A stretch of 64,000 nt of DNA from Pseudopithomyces maydicus (GCA_026873275.1 JANTUC010000020.1:124001-188000), one strand, 5' to 3'; shown: positions 34,778 through 46,108, counted from the stretch's first letter. Translations and numbers: made by a program. Notes: generated from the letters alone by a model not told the origin.

Positions 34778-35694
34778 GATAGAAAGCGCGTCCTGAGTGG
34801 AATGTACGGTAGTTCAAGTGTTGGTCTGCCGTAGGTCCTCGATCGAGAAGAATTGTACTGAGCGCTGGGGATTAAGAGATCTATTTCGGTTGAAGGACTC
34901 AATTATTTAGGAGGCATTACATATATGAGTCGGCTCGGGGCGCATGCGACGCGTCCCGTTGCATGGTGATTACTGATGTTCATCCCACCCTAGCCTTCAC
35001 AACCTCGGCTGCCAAGCCCACGCTAGTACGTGACCACCGCATCATTCTCAGGACGGTTGAGTTAGTAGGATCCGACATTACAGACCATTTTTCGGCAAGA
35101 GAGCTTGGCTGTTCCCATGAGTCACGTACACTGAAACTTAGATTGAATACCATGCTCTTTCATTTTTCAGATTTCTGAAATATACACGTGTGTACATGTC
35201 TTTGCTTATGGGGCCAGCCAGAGACGTTTCTTACTCTACAAGCCAGGATATGGTTTCCTTCATGTCTAAGACTACATAGAATAGCAATTCATGAGAAACC
35301 AATGTGAATGTCTTAGGAATTGGTAATGCACGTGTTCCAAAAACGACTCAGTCGCAAGATCAAGAATCGGTATAAGTGGAAGCTTGGTTAGGATTAGAGG
35401 ACATGTCTTCTGAAATCAACCTGGGATTGATAACCTTTGATTTAACTCATGCCAACTCCCAAGCCCAACACGTTTGATACTTTCACGAATTTTCACTATG
35501 TTCAGGCTGCACAATACCTGATGAAAACCGCGTTGTGGTTTATCAATATTCTAAATATCAACATATATAAGCATAGCAGATAGAACTTCTAATAGACCAC
35601 CAGACTACAGTCTAACAGCGATAGAAAAGCGAAAAATCTCAACTTTCTACCGAACGACTAAACAGCAGATCTCTAGAAACTACAAATTGCTAAA
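34778..35694. other. spacer between divergent genes, with a TATA element
   Basis: Shared 5' region of the HSDL2-like gene (minus) and the RING-like gene (plus). CATATATAAG at 35563-35572 lies about 125 bases before the RING-like ATG and is a likely core promoter. Otherwise AT-leaning, with no gene seen. Confidence 0.5.
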
Positions 35695-36492
35695 ATGACG
35701 ATTCCAACTCGAGCTGAGTTCTTCCTGAACCTCCAGAACATTGTGGCCCCTGCAGACACACGATGCACCATTTGCCTCGAGCAGCTGACCGATGCTGAGC
35801 CAGTTGTAGACATCGAGCACACTAACAATCGCCACTGCTACTTCCACCGTGCATGCATTCTCACATGGATTGAGACGCCATCTACGAATCCAGGCGATGC
35901 GATTCAGCGCACGCATTCGACCTGCCCTAACGACCGTGAGCCCCTGTACAGCGACGATCGTGAGACCCAGATGTCGCGAGCTGAGTTCATTGCGGCTGCA
36001 TCGGCCGAATGGATCACTAGGATCCAGCAGATGCGCCAGGATGACTGGAACCCAATCAGCTCCTATCGCGAACACTTTGCTCGGATCGGGGTCCTGCGCC
36101 AGTACTACATCGTACTGCTGGACCACGCGAACCCCGAATACAAGGCTCGGGGTCAAGAGCTCCGGAACGCGGTCGTGCAGTGGGACATAGAATTTGCCAA
36201 TGCGGCAATTGAACAACTCCCACATGACATCAGGACTCTGAAGGAAAAAGTAGGGAAATTTCCTCATGTGGAGTCAAATGCCGCAGTCGCAGTGGAGCTT
36301 GCTGAAGATGTGGTAGACTTCACCAACGCGATCATGGTCGGCAGGGTGTGGTCTGGTGCGGCGATCCAGCGAGACATCGACTACCCATTCACGGCTAGGC
36401 CAAGCCCGACGATGATTGAACACATTATCAAGGCTTGGGACCGCGTTGAGAGGGAGTTGAGGAAGTATGCAAACGCGGTAGAGGTCGCTTGA
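35695..36492 (+). CDS. RING-like zinc-finger protein
   Basis: A single exon of 265 residues starting in a good context (aaaATGacg). Residues 24-80 contain CTICLEQL, then RHCYFHRACILTWIE and CPNDREPLY, a RING-like order of zinc ligands (C-x2-C, C-x2-H-x2-C, C-x2-D). The last ligand position is Asp rather than Cys, as in Rbx1-type RINGs. The rest is helical, with WITRIQQMRQDDWNP, LRQYYIVLLDHANPEYKARG and an acidic/basic tail, without a named domain. It may be a ubiquitin ligase, but this rests on the RING-like region only. Such single-exon genes often lie beside AT-rich, gene-poor DNA, as here. Confidence 0.78.
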   Translation: MTIPTRAEFFLNLQNIVAPADTRCTICLEQLTDAEPVVDIEHTNNRHCYFHRACILTWIETPSTNPGDAIQRTHSTCPNDREPLYSDDRETQMSRAEFIAAASAEWITRIQQMRQDDWNPISSYREHFARIGVLRQYYIVLLDHANPEYKARGQELRNAVVQWDIEFANAAIEQLPHDIRTLKEKVGKFPHVESNAAVAVELAEDVVDFTNAIMVGRVWSGAAIQRDIDYPFTARPSPTMIEHIIKAWDRVERELRKYANAVEVA

Positions 36493-37927
36493 ATGGTGCT
36501 TAAACACCATAGATTCTTCCTACCGTAATAGAAAATAAATTTAAAAATCACAATATTATTATAACTAAATTTCGGCTCTCTCTAATGATGATTATATTAG
36601 CATTCAACTTATATCATAATATCACGAAATTCCTAAAGTAAATTCCCTCTTCAAACAATCTTTGAATTCCATAGCATCCCTTCGTCTTCTATCGTACACT
36701 CTACCATAAAATTAGCAACATCTCTAGGAAAGGAACCCCCTATAGCAAGAGAGGCCCTTAGCTTAATCTTAACAGCTGCGTATTTCTGTGGCACCTCCAG
36801 CAACGAATTTTCCGCGTAATATATACAGAAGCTTCAGGCTTCCCTATCTCTCCTTACGCTTATGTGCACAACTGATTTTTGATTAATATTGTAAGAACTT
36901 ACATAGGCTACATCGACTCTAGCTAAGAGTAAACTAAATATTATTTATTTGATAATAAAAAATATCAAATAATTAATAAGAGGGCGGAGAGTATACGGAG
37001 GAATAATATGCTAGTAAATAATTAGTTACAGCGTCACGAAAGCTGGAGAGCATATGGAGATTAAAACGAGGCTTTTTTTAGTATACTACTCTGCACTACA
37101 TATCTAACCATCTATCAGTATATACATAACGCACGCAAGTTGACGCACAGTCTATTTATATACAAAGGCATCGCTCCTGCATAATTACACCCGCCCAGTA
37201 GGATCAAAAACGCATCTCTTACCCCTCGAGCCGCGTCCGTAATCCACATTCATACTTCTGCCAAGCCTCGAACGAGGTCTGACATGTCAAACCCATGGTG
37301 CCGAGATATCTTTTCCTCACTTTAAATGTCAATATAAAATGTATCAAGCGAATCGAGGTACACCAACTTCAGCTCCTAAAAGAGTAATATTGCCTTTCGC
37401 AATCCGTTCGCCATGTTACCCAGGCGATGAACTTCTTTGACCACCCTTGGGAAGGAGATGAGCTGGTGCTGTGCTAGCGTGTACCGTGTGAACTGTCCTT
37501 CTCCCGAGGTCCATTCTCTACCACGTGGAAAAGACGGTGATTGATGTGAGTAACCCACACGTCTGCGTCGGTGAATGACTTTAACGAAATGGATTGGAAA
37601 TTCTCCTCATGTCGCGTGATCATTCATGAGAGAGAGTAGTAGACTACCTTGGCTAAGCATTTCCAAGCCGTACCACCATCGTGCGTGCGTGCGAATATGC
37701 TGCTTGAAGATCGCACATTGTGTTTCAACAGCAATATAGCCAAACCGAAGCAGCACTACAATCGAGACGATTTCAAAGAACCCAAGTTCAGTATGTCCAT
37801 TATCGCATACTATGGGCCCAGGGGTGTTACCAAGGTTGGATTCATGCAGAAGAGCCGGAGGGCACTGGTGCAGCGGAGTTAGCATATGGAACCGGACTTT
37901 ATAGATATGCTATGGTAACAAGTAATA
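36493..37927. other. AT-rich gene-free tract
   Basis: From about 36,520 to 37,150 the DNA is strongly AT-rich, with many TA steps (ATTATTATAACTAAA, TTATTTGATAATAAAAAATA), in contrast to the GC-rich neighbouring genes. From 37,200 on the base composition is more even. No transposase, inverted terminal repeat or long open frame was recognised. It may be an old, mutated transposon (RIP-like), but no repeat boundaries are visible. Confidence 0.45.
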
Positions 37928-39018
37928 CTAGTACATAAGCCATATGCGCAGAGAAAAACAACCAAAGAACTCCATTCCCCTGCCTGCAAATCGCCGGATT
38001 GTGACCCAGGCGCATCTCAGCGCGCGACTCCATATGTACCTACCAACCCACCCATCCATCTCCCCCTCACCAATACACACCCCCGGCTTATCAACCCACG
38101 ACGTATCAATCTTCGCATCCTCCTCCGCCGCCTCCTTCGGATTCGCCAACCGCCACGTCTTCCTCTTCGCCCAATGCAGCGAGTGCCCGAACACGTTCTG
38201 CCCCCACCGCTTCCGATTCCTGATACTCGTCGAGTCCCCGGCTTCCTCGGCGCCGAACCCGATGCCGAAGAAGCGATCCGTCGGCGACGCGTACACGAGC
38301 TCGTGGTGGACGAAGGGGAGCAGTTTCTTGCGGAGGGCGGCCGAGTGGCGGGTGTGCAGGAATTTGGCGTCGTTGGCGTGCGAGGCGGAGACGTGGGCGA
38401 CTGCGCGTGACGAGGTGTTAGCTTGGAGTAGTTACATACGTAGTTACATAGTTATATATATGTATGTGTGTAAGTGTGTATGTAGCGAGATGCAAAGTAT
38501 ACATCCAACGACGATATACGCATATAAAATATTAAATATAAAAAAACGCATTTACATACCCTCATCCCAGTCACAGTCCTTGAGCTTCTTAACACGATGC
38601 CCCAACGCGCGCTGCTCGTCCGCCTCCTGTGACGCGAGGATCTTACCCAGGGCCTTGGTGTCGTGAAACGCGCGTGCCTTTTCGGCCATGATGTAGTGGC
38701 CGACGGAGGTGTATTTCAGGCCGTCGATCTCGAGGGCGGAGTGGTACCAGGGGGAGAGGAAGCCCGAGGTGGGGTCGGAGGGGAGTGGAAGAAGAGGGTT
38801 CTGTGGTTGTAGTTGGGGGCGGACTGGGGGGATGCTTTTGGTTTTGGTTTTGGTTTTGGGCGAGGTTTTGGGGCTTGGGGTTTGGCTTTGGTTTTTGGCT
38901 TTGGGTTACTGGTGAGAGGCTTTTTGGGGGGCGCTGTTGTACTCGCGGTTTTCTTGGGGCGGGAGTGCGTTGCAGATGAGGGCTGGGGGCGGGCTCGGGG
39001 ACGGGGAGTTCGGGCCAT
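37928..39018 (-). CDS. NADAR-domain protein, frame break near the N-terminus
   Basis: Exons 39018-38560 and 38400-37928 flank a 159-bp intron with a GTATGT donor and gctaacac branch. The first ~75 residues are Pro/Lys-rich (PKPKTKAKPQAPKPRPKPKP). Then follow YNHRTLFFHS, FLSPWYHSALEIDGLKYTS, GHYIMAEKARAF, ILASQEADEQRALGHRVKKL, HANDAKFLHTRHSAALRKKL and ELVYASPTDRFFGIGFGAEEAG with GQNVFGHSLHWAKRK. These match the NADAR fold, which in characterised members acts on ADP-ribose derivatives, for instance reversing ADP-ribosylation of guanine or cleaving N-glycosidic intermediates of riboflavin synthesis. The frame breaks at the GGGG run 38780-38783. Adding one base restores the frame and gives exactly 311 codons. 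The next gene starts 706 bases away in the opposite direction. Confidence 0.83.
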
Positions 39019-39724
39019 GCTTGGTGGATGGGAATGGGATGGGGATTTAGGGTGAGATGGAGATGGTGAGCGAGCGGACGGGCGAGTTATATACAAGCAA
39101 TGACATACATACGCCTCCATGGACATAAGCAACACTGCCACGTTCATGGTTGTTACCTACATGGAAGGCGGAGGCCAGAACCATAGTTGGCCGACTATTT
39201 GTTCGATGTCACTAGACACTCTCAGCACTATAGATTTATCACATGACGGCCTTTGCATTTCGCCGACGATCGCGATGTCCCTCCCGTTGATGTAGGTATG
39301 TAGGTATGCACGTGTATCCGTCCCAACCTTAGATGAATTGCGGGCGCTACGAGGCGTCCCCCGCTAGCTAGCGCACTCCTTTTCCGCGGCTCCACATGTC
39401 ATCCCTCCGTGGCTGAGCCGCCAGGAACCATGCATCGCTCACAGCACAGAACCATGCCTCGTTCTCCTCCTCCTCACACGCCCCCCGCTGGGACGACCGC
39501 GCATTCCCACCCCCTCCGCACCTGATGTTGTCGCCGCCGTCGTCGCATTCCCTCCGTTTTTGATCGCCCTTCCACAGACGCCCTATCGTCCCGTCCCGTC
39601 TCGGTTCGCTTCCGACCGCGCATCGCATCGTTCCGTCTCGACATCACATCTACCCACATGCTGTTTTTGTAATATTTTTATTTCTATTTCTATTTTATTT
39701 TTATTTTTTGATCCCGGCTCAATC
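39019..39724. promoter_or_regulatory. bidirectional promoter region of the NADAR and GT90 genes
   Basis: The 706-bp space between two divergent ATGs holds both promoters. It contains a GTAG/GTATG run near 39290-39310 and a T/A-rich leader at 39660-39710 directly before the glycosyltransferase ATG. No protein-coding frame is seen. Confidence 0.5.
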
Positions 39725-41373
39725 ATGATTCTGCGGCGCCGCTGCGGGGCCTCCGACTGTCTGGCATGGTTCTTCATCTCCGGCATCGCCATCGTGTTCT
39801 TCCTCATCTCCAGCATCATCTACGGCACGCGCACCGAGAACCCCTCGCTCCCGCGCGTCGTCCAGGAGGTGCTCCCCGCCGGGCGCTGCCTCTGCCAGCA
39901 GTCGACCACGTTCGAGTGCGCCACCTGTCTGGATTGCGCTGCGAGCCCGGCCTTCGTCGCCAACTCGACCCGCAAGGAGGACGAGTCGTGGGTCTTTGAG
40001 TACCGCCGCGATGCGAGCAATTACGGGCTGGATGGCGACCAGTGCCAGGCGGCGTTTCCGGGGCTCTACGAGGACATTGAGCGCGCGAAGAACTACGCCA
40101 TGGGCAAGGGCATGGTGACGATTAGGAATCTGACGGACTTCGAGCTCACCAAGGGCATGGTGCATGCCATGATCTACGACGGCCAGGTACGGCCTCCACG
40201 CAGCGTGAACATGGCTAACAGCTGACTGACACCCGCAAAGTTGTACATCCTGAGAACCTTCCTCGTCGACAACATCAACCGCCAGAAGGCAGTCGCCTCC
40301 CTGGCTGCCCTGCACCGCGCCATATCCGCCGCCCGCGACCGCCCGTCCATCCCCAACGTCGAGTTCGTCCTCAGCGTCGAGGACCTCCCCGCGCAGCCGA
40401 AGAAGCCGCTGTGGATGCTGTCGCGGCGCGCCGAGGACAAGGATCTGTGGCTGATGCCGGATTTCGGGTGGTGGAGCTGGGACATGCCCATGCTGGGCGC
40501 GTTCGACGAGGTTGCGGCCGAGGCGATGCAGCGCGAGCGGCTCGAGGCGTGGGACGCCAAGAAGGAGAAGCTGGTGTGGCGCGGGAAGCTGAATTTTGCG
40601 CCCAAGCTGAGGAGGGCGCTGGTCGAGGCTGCGAGGGGGAAGCCGTGGAGCGATGTCGGGCAGGTCAAGTGGGAGGATACCGAGTTTAAGGAGCCCGGGG
40701 CGCAGTTCCTAGGGCCGGTGGATCAGTGCGGGTACATGTTCATTGCACACGCTGAAGGTACGTCGCTATCTCTATCTATATCCACACCCCCGACCCGTCA
40801 TCTTCGCCTCATGTGCTAACACTTCCAACGCAGGTCGCTCGTATTCCGGCGCCCTCAAGTACCGGCAGCTCTGCCGCTCCGTCATCGTCTCGCACAAGCT
40901 GCAATGGATCCAGCACTACCACTACCTGCTGCTCGCGACGGGCCCGAAGCAAAACTACGTCGAAGTGGAGCGCGACTTCTCGGACCTGTCCTCGACCATG
41001 GACGACCTCCTCGCGCACCCGGAGAAGGCCAAACGCATCGCCGACAACAGCGTCAAGACGTTCCGCGAGCGCTACCTCACCGGCGCCGCCGAGGCCTGCT
41101 ACTGGCGCGCGCTGGTCAAGGCCTGGCGCGAGGTCAGCTTCGAGCCGGCGCTGTACGAGAAGGTCGAGGATGGCCAGCGGAAGAAGCGCGAGCAGAAGAG
41201 GGGCGTGCGATATGAAACGTTTATGTAAGTGTGTCGCGGTGGCGATGTCGATGTCGATGTCGATGTCGATGTCGATGCATACATGCTGAGTGAGGACGTG
41301 TTCGCTGACAAGCTGATCCAGACTATACGACTATAATACCCAACTCGAGTGGCCGAAGAGCGCCACCAGCTAG
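39725..41373 (+). CDS. GT90 (CAP10-like) glycosyltransferase
   Basis: Four exons (39725-40186, 40241-40757, 40834-41224, 41322-41373) give 473 residues. Residues 12-33 are a membrane anchor (CLAWFFISGIAIVFFLIS), so this is a type II Golgi or ER protein. The lumenal part has a short Cys-rich stem (CLCQQSTTFECATCLDC), then INRQKAVASLAAL, LWLMPDFGWWSWD, KKEKLVWRGKLNF, QCGYMFIAHAEGRSYSGALK, SHKLQWIQHYHYLL and YVEVERDFSDL. These match the GT90/CAP10 family, which transfers xylose or other sugars in wall and capsule glycans. The terminal intron (97 bp, GTAAGT donor after ...YETF) carries a GATGTC microsatellite; its use adds YDYNTQLEWPKSATS at the end. Without it the protein would stop at 41226. 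Confidence 0.9.
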
Positions 41374-42021
41374 AGCAGAGCTCACGCGGGAGGCGACGCC
41401 CCAGCGGGCTACCATGCCATGTTAATACGCCATCTGGACTTTGGGCTGCTTCATCGCGTCGTTCCGTTCCGTTCCGTTCCGTTTTAGATGCATCCTTGAT
41501 ATATACCCATTTGTTGTTGCATTGGGGGTTTTTTCATGCACGGCATTGTTATTAGCGTTGGACAGCAGCGGCAATTGATGATCGAATGCAATAGATGCAT
41601 GCGCTCCGTATCGTATCGGCTCGCCCGGCGTTGCACTACGATTTACGGTACATAGAAGAACACATGTAGACCGCGTCGAACTCTGATTTACATAGAAGGA
41701 CACATGGTCTTTGTGGTTTTCAAGTAACGTCGTGAGGACCGGACCTCTGCAATCGCGATTGAAGACCATGAAGATCGTGGGTTGTTTTGCGGCTCTCGTC
41801 ACAGACGTACCTTACAGAATAGATGTATTAGATATATCTTGTTCTTGTCATCCACGCCATTTCTTCACGCCGTCCAGTCCAGTAGGGAGGTACTTTTTTT
41901 TATCAACCATTCTCCACGCCGTCGTCAAGTTCGCCCGACCCCCTTTGACAAATCTCCAACCCCCACCGAATAGATATACGATATACATATATACAGCCAC
42001 CCACCAACCCTTCTTCCCACT
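41374..42021. other. spacer between convergent genes
   Basis: Convergent 3' ends of the GT90 and thioesterase genes. It holds a short GTTCC repeat (41461-41482) and a C-rich stretch at 42030 that already belongs to the thioesterase. No gene is seen. Confidence 0.5.
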
Positions 42022-42657
42022 CTACAACTTACTCCTCCCCCCACCCCCTCCCCCATCAACTCCTCCAGCTTCCCCCTCACCCCCCATCCAACCCCCCTCG
42101 GGCACCCTCCCCCTCCCCCTCTCCACCCAAACCTGCACAAACCCCCCCACAGCCCTAACCACCTCGTCGCCCTCTGCGAAAAACCCAACCTCATACACGA
42201 CGCTGTTCCTCCCCAGCCTCACGACGCGCAGCCCCAGCTCCAGCACCCCCGGGTACGCCAGCGGCCCGAAGTAGTCGCAGTACGAGCTTGCGACGAGCGC
42301 GGTCCGCGGGTGAGAAACGGTGTTGTACCCCGCGTGCGTGATGAGGTATTCGTTGATGATGGAGTCGATGAGGACGCCGTAGATGGGGTTGTTCAGGTGG
42401 TGGAACATGTCGTTGTCGGCCCTGCCGAAAAAGGGGGTGGTTAGTTTGTTATATAGTTAATTACATCCATGGTTATAGAGTTGGTTGTGGTCTGATGGAT
42501 GGATGGAGGATGCGTGATATATGGTCACGTGTGAAGGTGTTGGGCGGGCTAGGGTCGGAGCGTACCATCTTGTCCGGTAGTCGAGGCGGTAGGGGTAGTC
42601 TTCTCGCTTGCGGAGTTTCTTGGAGGCGAGATCTAGACCTAGAGTTGTCTCGGGCAT
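42022..42657 (-). CDS. hot-dog acyl-CoA thioesterase with C-terminal SKL
   Basis: Exons 42657-42566 and 42421-42022 with a 144-bp intron encode 163 residues. The splice joins YPYRLDYRTR to WADNDMFHHLNNPIYG, the WxDxDxxxHxNN signature of 4HBT-type hot-dog thioesterases. The next segments, VLIDSIINEYLITHAG, LVASSYCDYFGPLAYP and LGLRVVRLGRNSVVYEVGFF, fit the same fold. The protein ends G-R-S-K-L, a canonical PTS1 signal, which places it in peroxisomes. A Gly/Glu-rich linker of about 20 residues precedes the signal. It likely hydrolyses short or medium acyl-CoA esters in peroxisomal beta-oxidation; the substrate is not known. Confidence 0.88.
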
Positions 42658-43775
42658 TTTCTTGTTATTATCGGAATGGTGGAGGACGGTGTAGAGACGG
42701 GGAGGCTGAGCGATGGAGGTCTGGTGGTATGCGGAACAGCCGAGGTTCGTTTGGTCGACTTCAAGCCTCGTCTTGGCGAGGGCGATACCTATCTGTCTTT
42801 CTTTTGGACTGCAGCATCATTCGTCAAATGATTAGTCCTGGACATATCGACTTGGGCGATTGTTTCGCAATAGCCGTTATTTTGTGTTTTAATTTTTAGA
42901 GAAGTAGCAGTTGAGTGTGGAGCTGACTAGATGAAAACGGCTGAAAGAAGCCGTCGTCCCTTCTTGTGACGGTATGGAAACTTGCGTACATGAAAATTGA
43001 AGGCTGCAATTGTAACTCTGTGTACTACCTGCAACGGGTTCAATCCGCCGATACGAAGATCTCCGCAACTCCGGTTCATGTAGATTAGGCTCTACATGAT
43101 CAGGCGAGCGAATGCCCCACTCTATACGTGAGGCTCTAGCATCTTAGATCTTGCAGTTTCAGATATTATTAGATTCGGTTGGGCACGTTTACCGATACGA
43201 GGGTTCAAAAGTTATCGCTGCCAGTCTCGTGGACGGGTATCGCGAACCCAAGACTCGCTGACCACCACCTCGATATCACATCCCTATCACACCACAGAAA
43301 TGTGAAGAAATATAGCTCTCATCACCATAACAAATAAGAAGCAACACATAATATCTAATGCGTCTTTCAGAACGTGCAAACATGGTGTTCGAGTCCAACA
43401 AGCCCCAGCCTTGTCCATGTTGCCCTGTTCGTGCCCGACCCAGGCTGAAAGATCCCGACATCGGACTTTTCGACGACATTTGAGCAGCATGTATCAGCCC
43501 AAAAAGTGCCACCGATGTATAGCAGCCCAAGTCAAAATGCCACCCCCCACCGTCGTTGGTCAGTGGGTTTATCCAAGCCGATGACCCCAGGCGTTCATAG
43601 CACAAGACAAAGCCAATACCGTCGGAACACATTGCTATGCGCTGGTACGAGGCAATGTTTCGTCCCCATGGAGATGCGGTGTATATATACTGGGCGCATG
43701 AGCGTTCGATTCATCTATCCATCTTGTTCAACGAAATCGTGTTTGGTATTTCGACGCTGCATGACTGATTGAGAT
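42658..43775. other. gene-free region
   Basis: Shared 5' space of the thioesterase (minus) and the GTPase (plus). I looked for a tRNA near 43036 (ggttcaatcc) and 43385 (gttcgagtcc), but the T-arm stems do not pair. No other feature stands out. Confidence 0.5.
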
Positions 43776-45129
43776 ATGGATCCAAGGGAGTATTATCAGG
43801 CGTATGCGAGATGGTACCATGCTCAGATTGCAGCTGGTCAGGTTCAACCACAAGTCGCACCTCGTCAGGTTCAAGCCCACAACGCAACCAGTCAGCTTCA
43901 AATTCAAAACGCAGACAGCCACGATCTTACTCAGATTGCGACTAGCCAGCTTCAAGCAGCTAGCCAGCCTTATACTCAGTACGCGGCTAGCCAGCCTCAA
44001 ACCCAGAACGCAGCCAGTCAACCTCGAATCCAAAACGCAGCTAGCCACCTTCAGAATCAGATCACAGCTAGCCAGTCTCATACTCAGAACGTAGCTAGCC
44101 ATCTTCAATCTAATCAAGCCACACCCCTCATCATTGCCGTCTTCGGAAGGACCGGTACTGGAAAGACGACGTTCGTCAAGAATGTCACAGGTGCTGATTT
44201 TGCAATTGGCCACGGGCTATTTTCAGGTATGAATCCAAATACACACCACATTCACTTATGAGCTGATAAATCCAAAGAAACCAAGCATGTCCAATCCGGA
44301 CACCTGAAGATCGATGGACGGGATGTCATCCTGGTAGACACTCCCGGCTTCGACGATACTCACTTGTCAGACCGGGAAGTGCTCACGCTCATTGCGGAAT
44401 GGCTCAAGTACACATACGATGAGGGCACACGTCTATCCGGTCTAATATTCTTCCACAACATCGCCAGCGACAGGATGGAAGGCTCTGCTCTGAAAAATCT
44501 CCGAATGTTCCGTCAGCTGTGCGGCGACCAGAATCTGCGCAACGTCGTTCTGGCCACAACGAAATGGTCACGTGTTTCTACAGAAGTTGGCCTGGCACGA
44601 GAGCAAGAGCTCGTGAAGAACTTCTGGGCCACGTTGATAAGTTGCGGGTCTAGAGTTGACCGCGTTGGTAGTGATTCCGAAACTGCTTTGCGGTTAGTGA
44701 GAACGTTTTTCTCTAATCAGATCTTTGTACCGCAGCTGCAGCAGGAGCTCGCCGAAGGCAAGGAGCTCTCCAAGACAGCAGCGGGTAGCGAAGTTTCTCG
44801 CGAGATTCACAAAATCCGAGAGGAGTGCAAAGAACAGTTGGCCGAGGCAAAAGCGGAGATGGAACAGGCACGAACCAAGGGTAAGTTTCTTGCTGCGATG
44901 ACTTGACTTGCATATAAGCTAATTACACGATAGACAAATGTCTTCATGCCGAAGAAATTAGCCAACTCAAGGCCCGAATCCGAAACCTCTCGAGCGAGCA
45001 AGAGAAATTAAGGCATGAACAGGTAGGAAACGTCCCGAAATGTTCGAAGAGTTGGTGGCAGAGAAGCTGGCGCTGTTTGGACAAGTGCTACGGGTCAAAA
45101 ACAAGGCGATCGGGACTCTGGAACTGTAA
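43776..45129 (+). CDS. P-loop GTPase with Gln/Ala/Ser repeat head, frame break near the 3' end
   Basis: Exons 43776-44226, 44278-44880 and 44934-45129. After an N-terminal MDPREYYQAYARWYHAQIA, about 80 residues of AASQPQTQN-like repeats precede AVFGRTGTGKTTFVKNVTG (G1, residues 124-131). The splice leads to ETKHVQSGHLKIDG and DVILVDTPGFDD (G3), then HNIASDRM, VVLATTKWSRV (G4-like TKW) and a coiled-coil tail (REECKEQLAEAKAEMEQART). This is the fungal AIG1/septin-like G-domain family of unknown role. At 45028-45030 (AAA) one added base would continue HEQVGKRPEMFEELVAEKL and end at TAA 45127-45129, giving exactly 417 codons. As read, a different and unlikely C-terminus follows. Confidence 0.8.
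43890..44105 (+). repeat. degenerate 27-30 bp repeat coding AASQPQTQN in the GTPase head
   Basis: Units such as GCTAGCCAGCCTCAAACCC and GCTAGCCATCTTCAATC repeat about eight times, coding blocks of Ala-Ser-Gln/His-x-Gln-x-Gln-Asn. They differ by point changes, and the reading frame is kept throughout. Confidence 0.8.
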
Positions 45130-46108
45130 TCAGTGCTACAGGGAGCAGAACAACGTATGCTATTGACGTTATGATACATGATTTTATTAAATCTATTCCT
45201 CGGAATGGCCCTAGCTCTTACCTATAATTTGTTTTCGGTACTGTACTCTAGTTGCAAAGTTTGGAGGTCAAATATTTGGTCCATTGCTTAGTACTCCTCG
45301 TTTTTGAATTCGTTGCGCCAGGTTTGCCATTGGCTGGAGTCGGCATGACCTGTACAGGGTTTTACCACGGTAATTGAAAACCACAGATCAAATGATTGTC
45401 GATTGTTAATGCGCTCGGAGTCTCAACAGACCTCAGTTCTTGATGGATCCACTAATCCTTTTTATTCCTAGTGAGCCCCAAAACAAATAAACTATTATTC
45501 CTGGTCGATTTGTTTGGATTTAATCTCATAAGCGAGCTAGCGAACTTGTGTTCACAGGCGTCGTACACGGCCCGGCCGAAGAGACCGGCTAACGTGTATA
45601 TAGCTAGCCATGAGCAGAGTGTCTGACTCGACTGTGGCCCCGTCGTTTTTTACAATCCCAATTACACCTTCTGTATCTAACATATAATCCTGTCCCGTGT
45701 ATCTGGGACTAGTTTAGAAATTACCTATAGAGATATCATCAAAAGCATGGATTCCACTGACGTAAATGACGGCGGATTCTCTCGAACATTCCTATCATTT
45801 GTTCGAGTTTATTTCTTGTGTCTGACCTCAATAATTCACCCAATGACGCATTCCTTCGTCCTGCTGTGGCTGGCCGCTAGTGGATATGTTGGGGGCGAAG
45901 TTTCACGAATCGGGCTGAGCAGTGTGCTTTGTACCCGACCCGTACAACGCGAAGCTGACACTCCCTGTATAAGTGTGGGCTGATAGCAGTCAGAAACGAG
46001 AAGTACTCTCGGTTGATACGATCACTGTTACTTCGGCCTTCGTTCGTCTTCCTATACTAAACGCTGATTATTTTATGATCGCGGTTCTGCAATCTTCACC
46101 GCTGTGAT
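45130..46108. other. gene-free region
   Basis: Spacer between the GTPase and the rhodopsin-domain gene, both on the plus strand. A 78-codon open frame at 45747-45983 has one hydrophobic stretch but no family marks and no splice support, so I do not call it a gene. Confidence 0.45.

Noticed and set aside
43025..43400. Possible tRNA B-box sequences (ggttcaatcc, gttcgagtcc)
   Set aside because: The flanking bases cannot form the T-arm stems, and no acceptor stem or A-box could be placed.
43728..44213. A 161-codon open frame on the minus strand
   Set aside because: It is the shadow of the Gln/Ala/Ser repeat of the GTPase head and has only repeat-derived composition.
45747..45983. A 78-codon open frame with a hydrophobic stretch
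   Set aside because: No signal peptide of normal form, no family match, and no supporting context.
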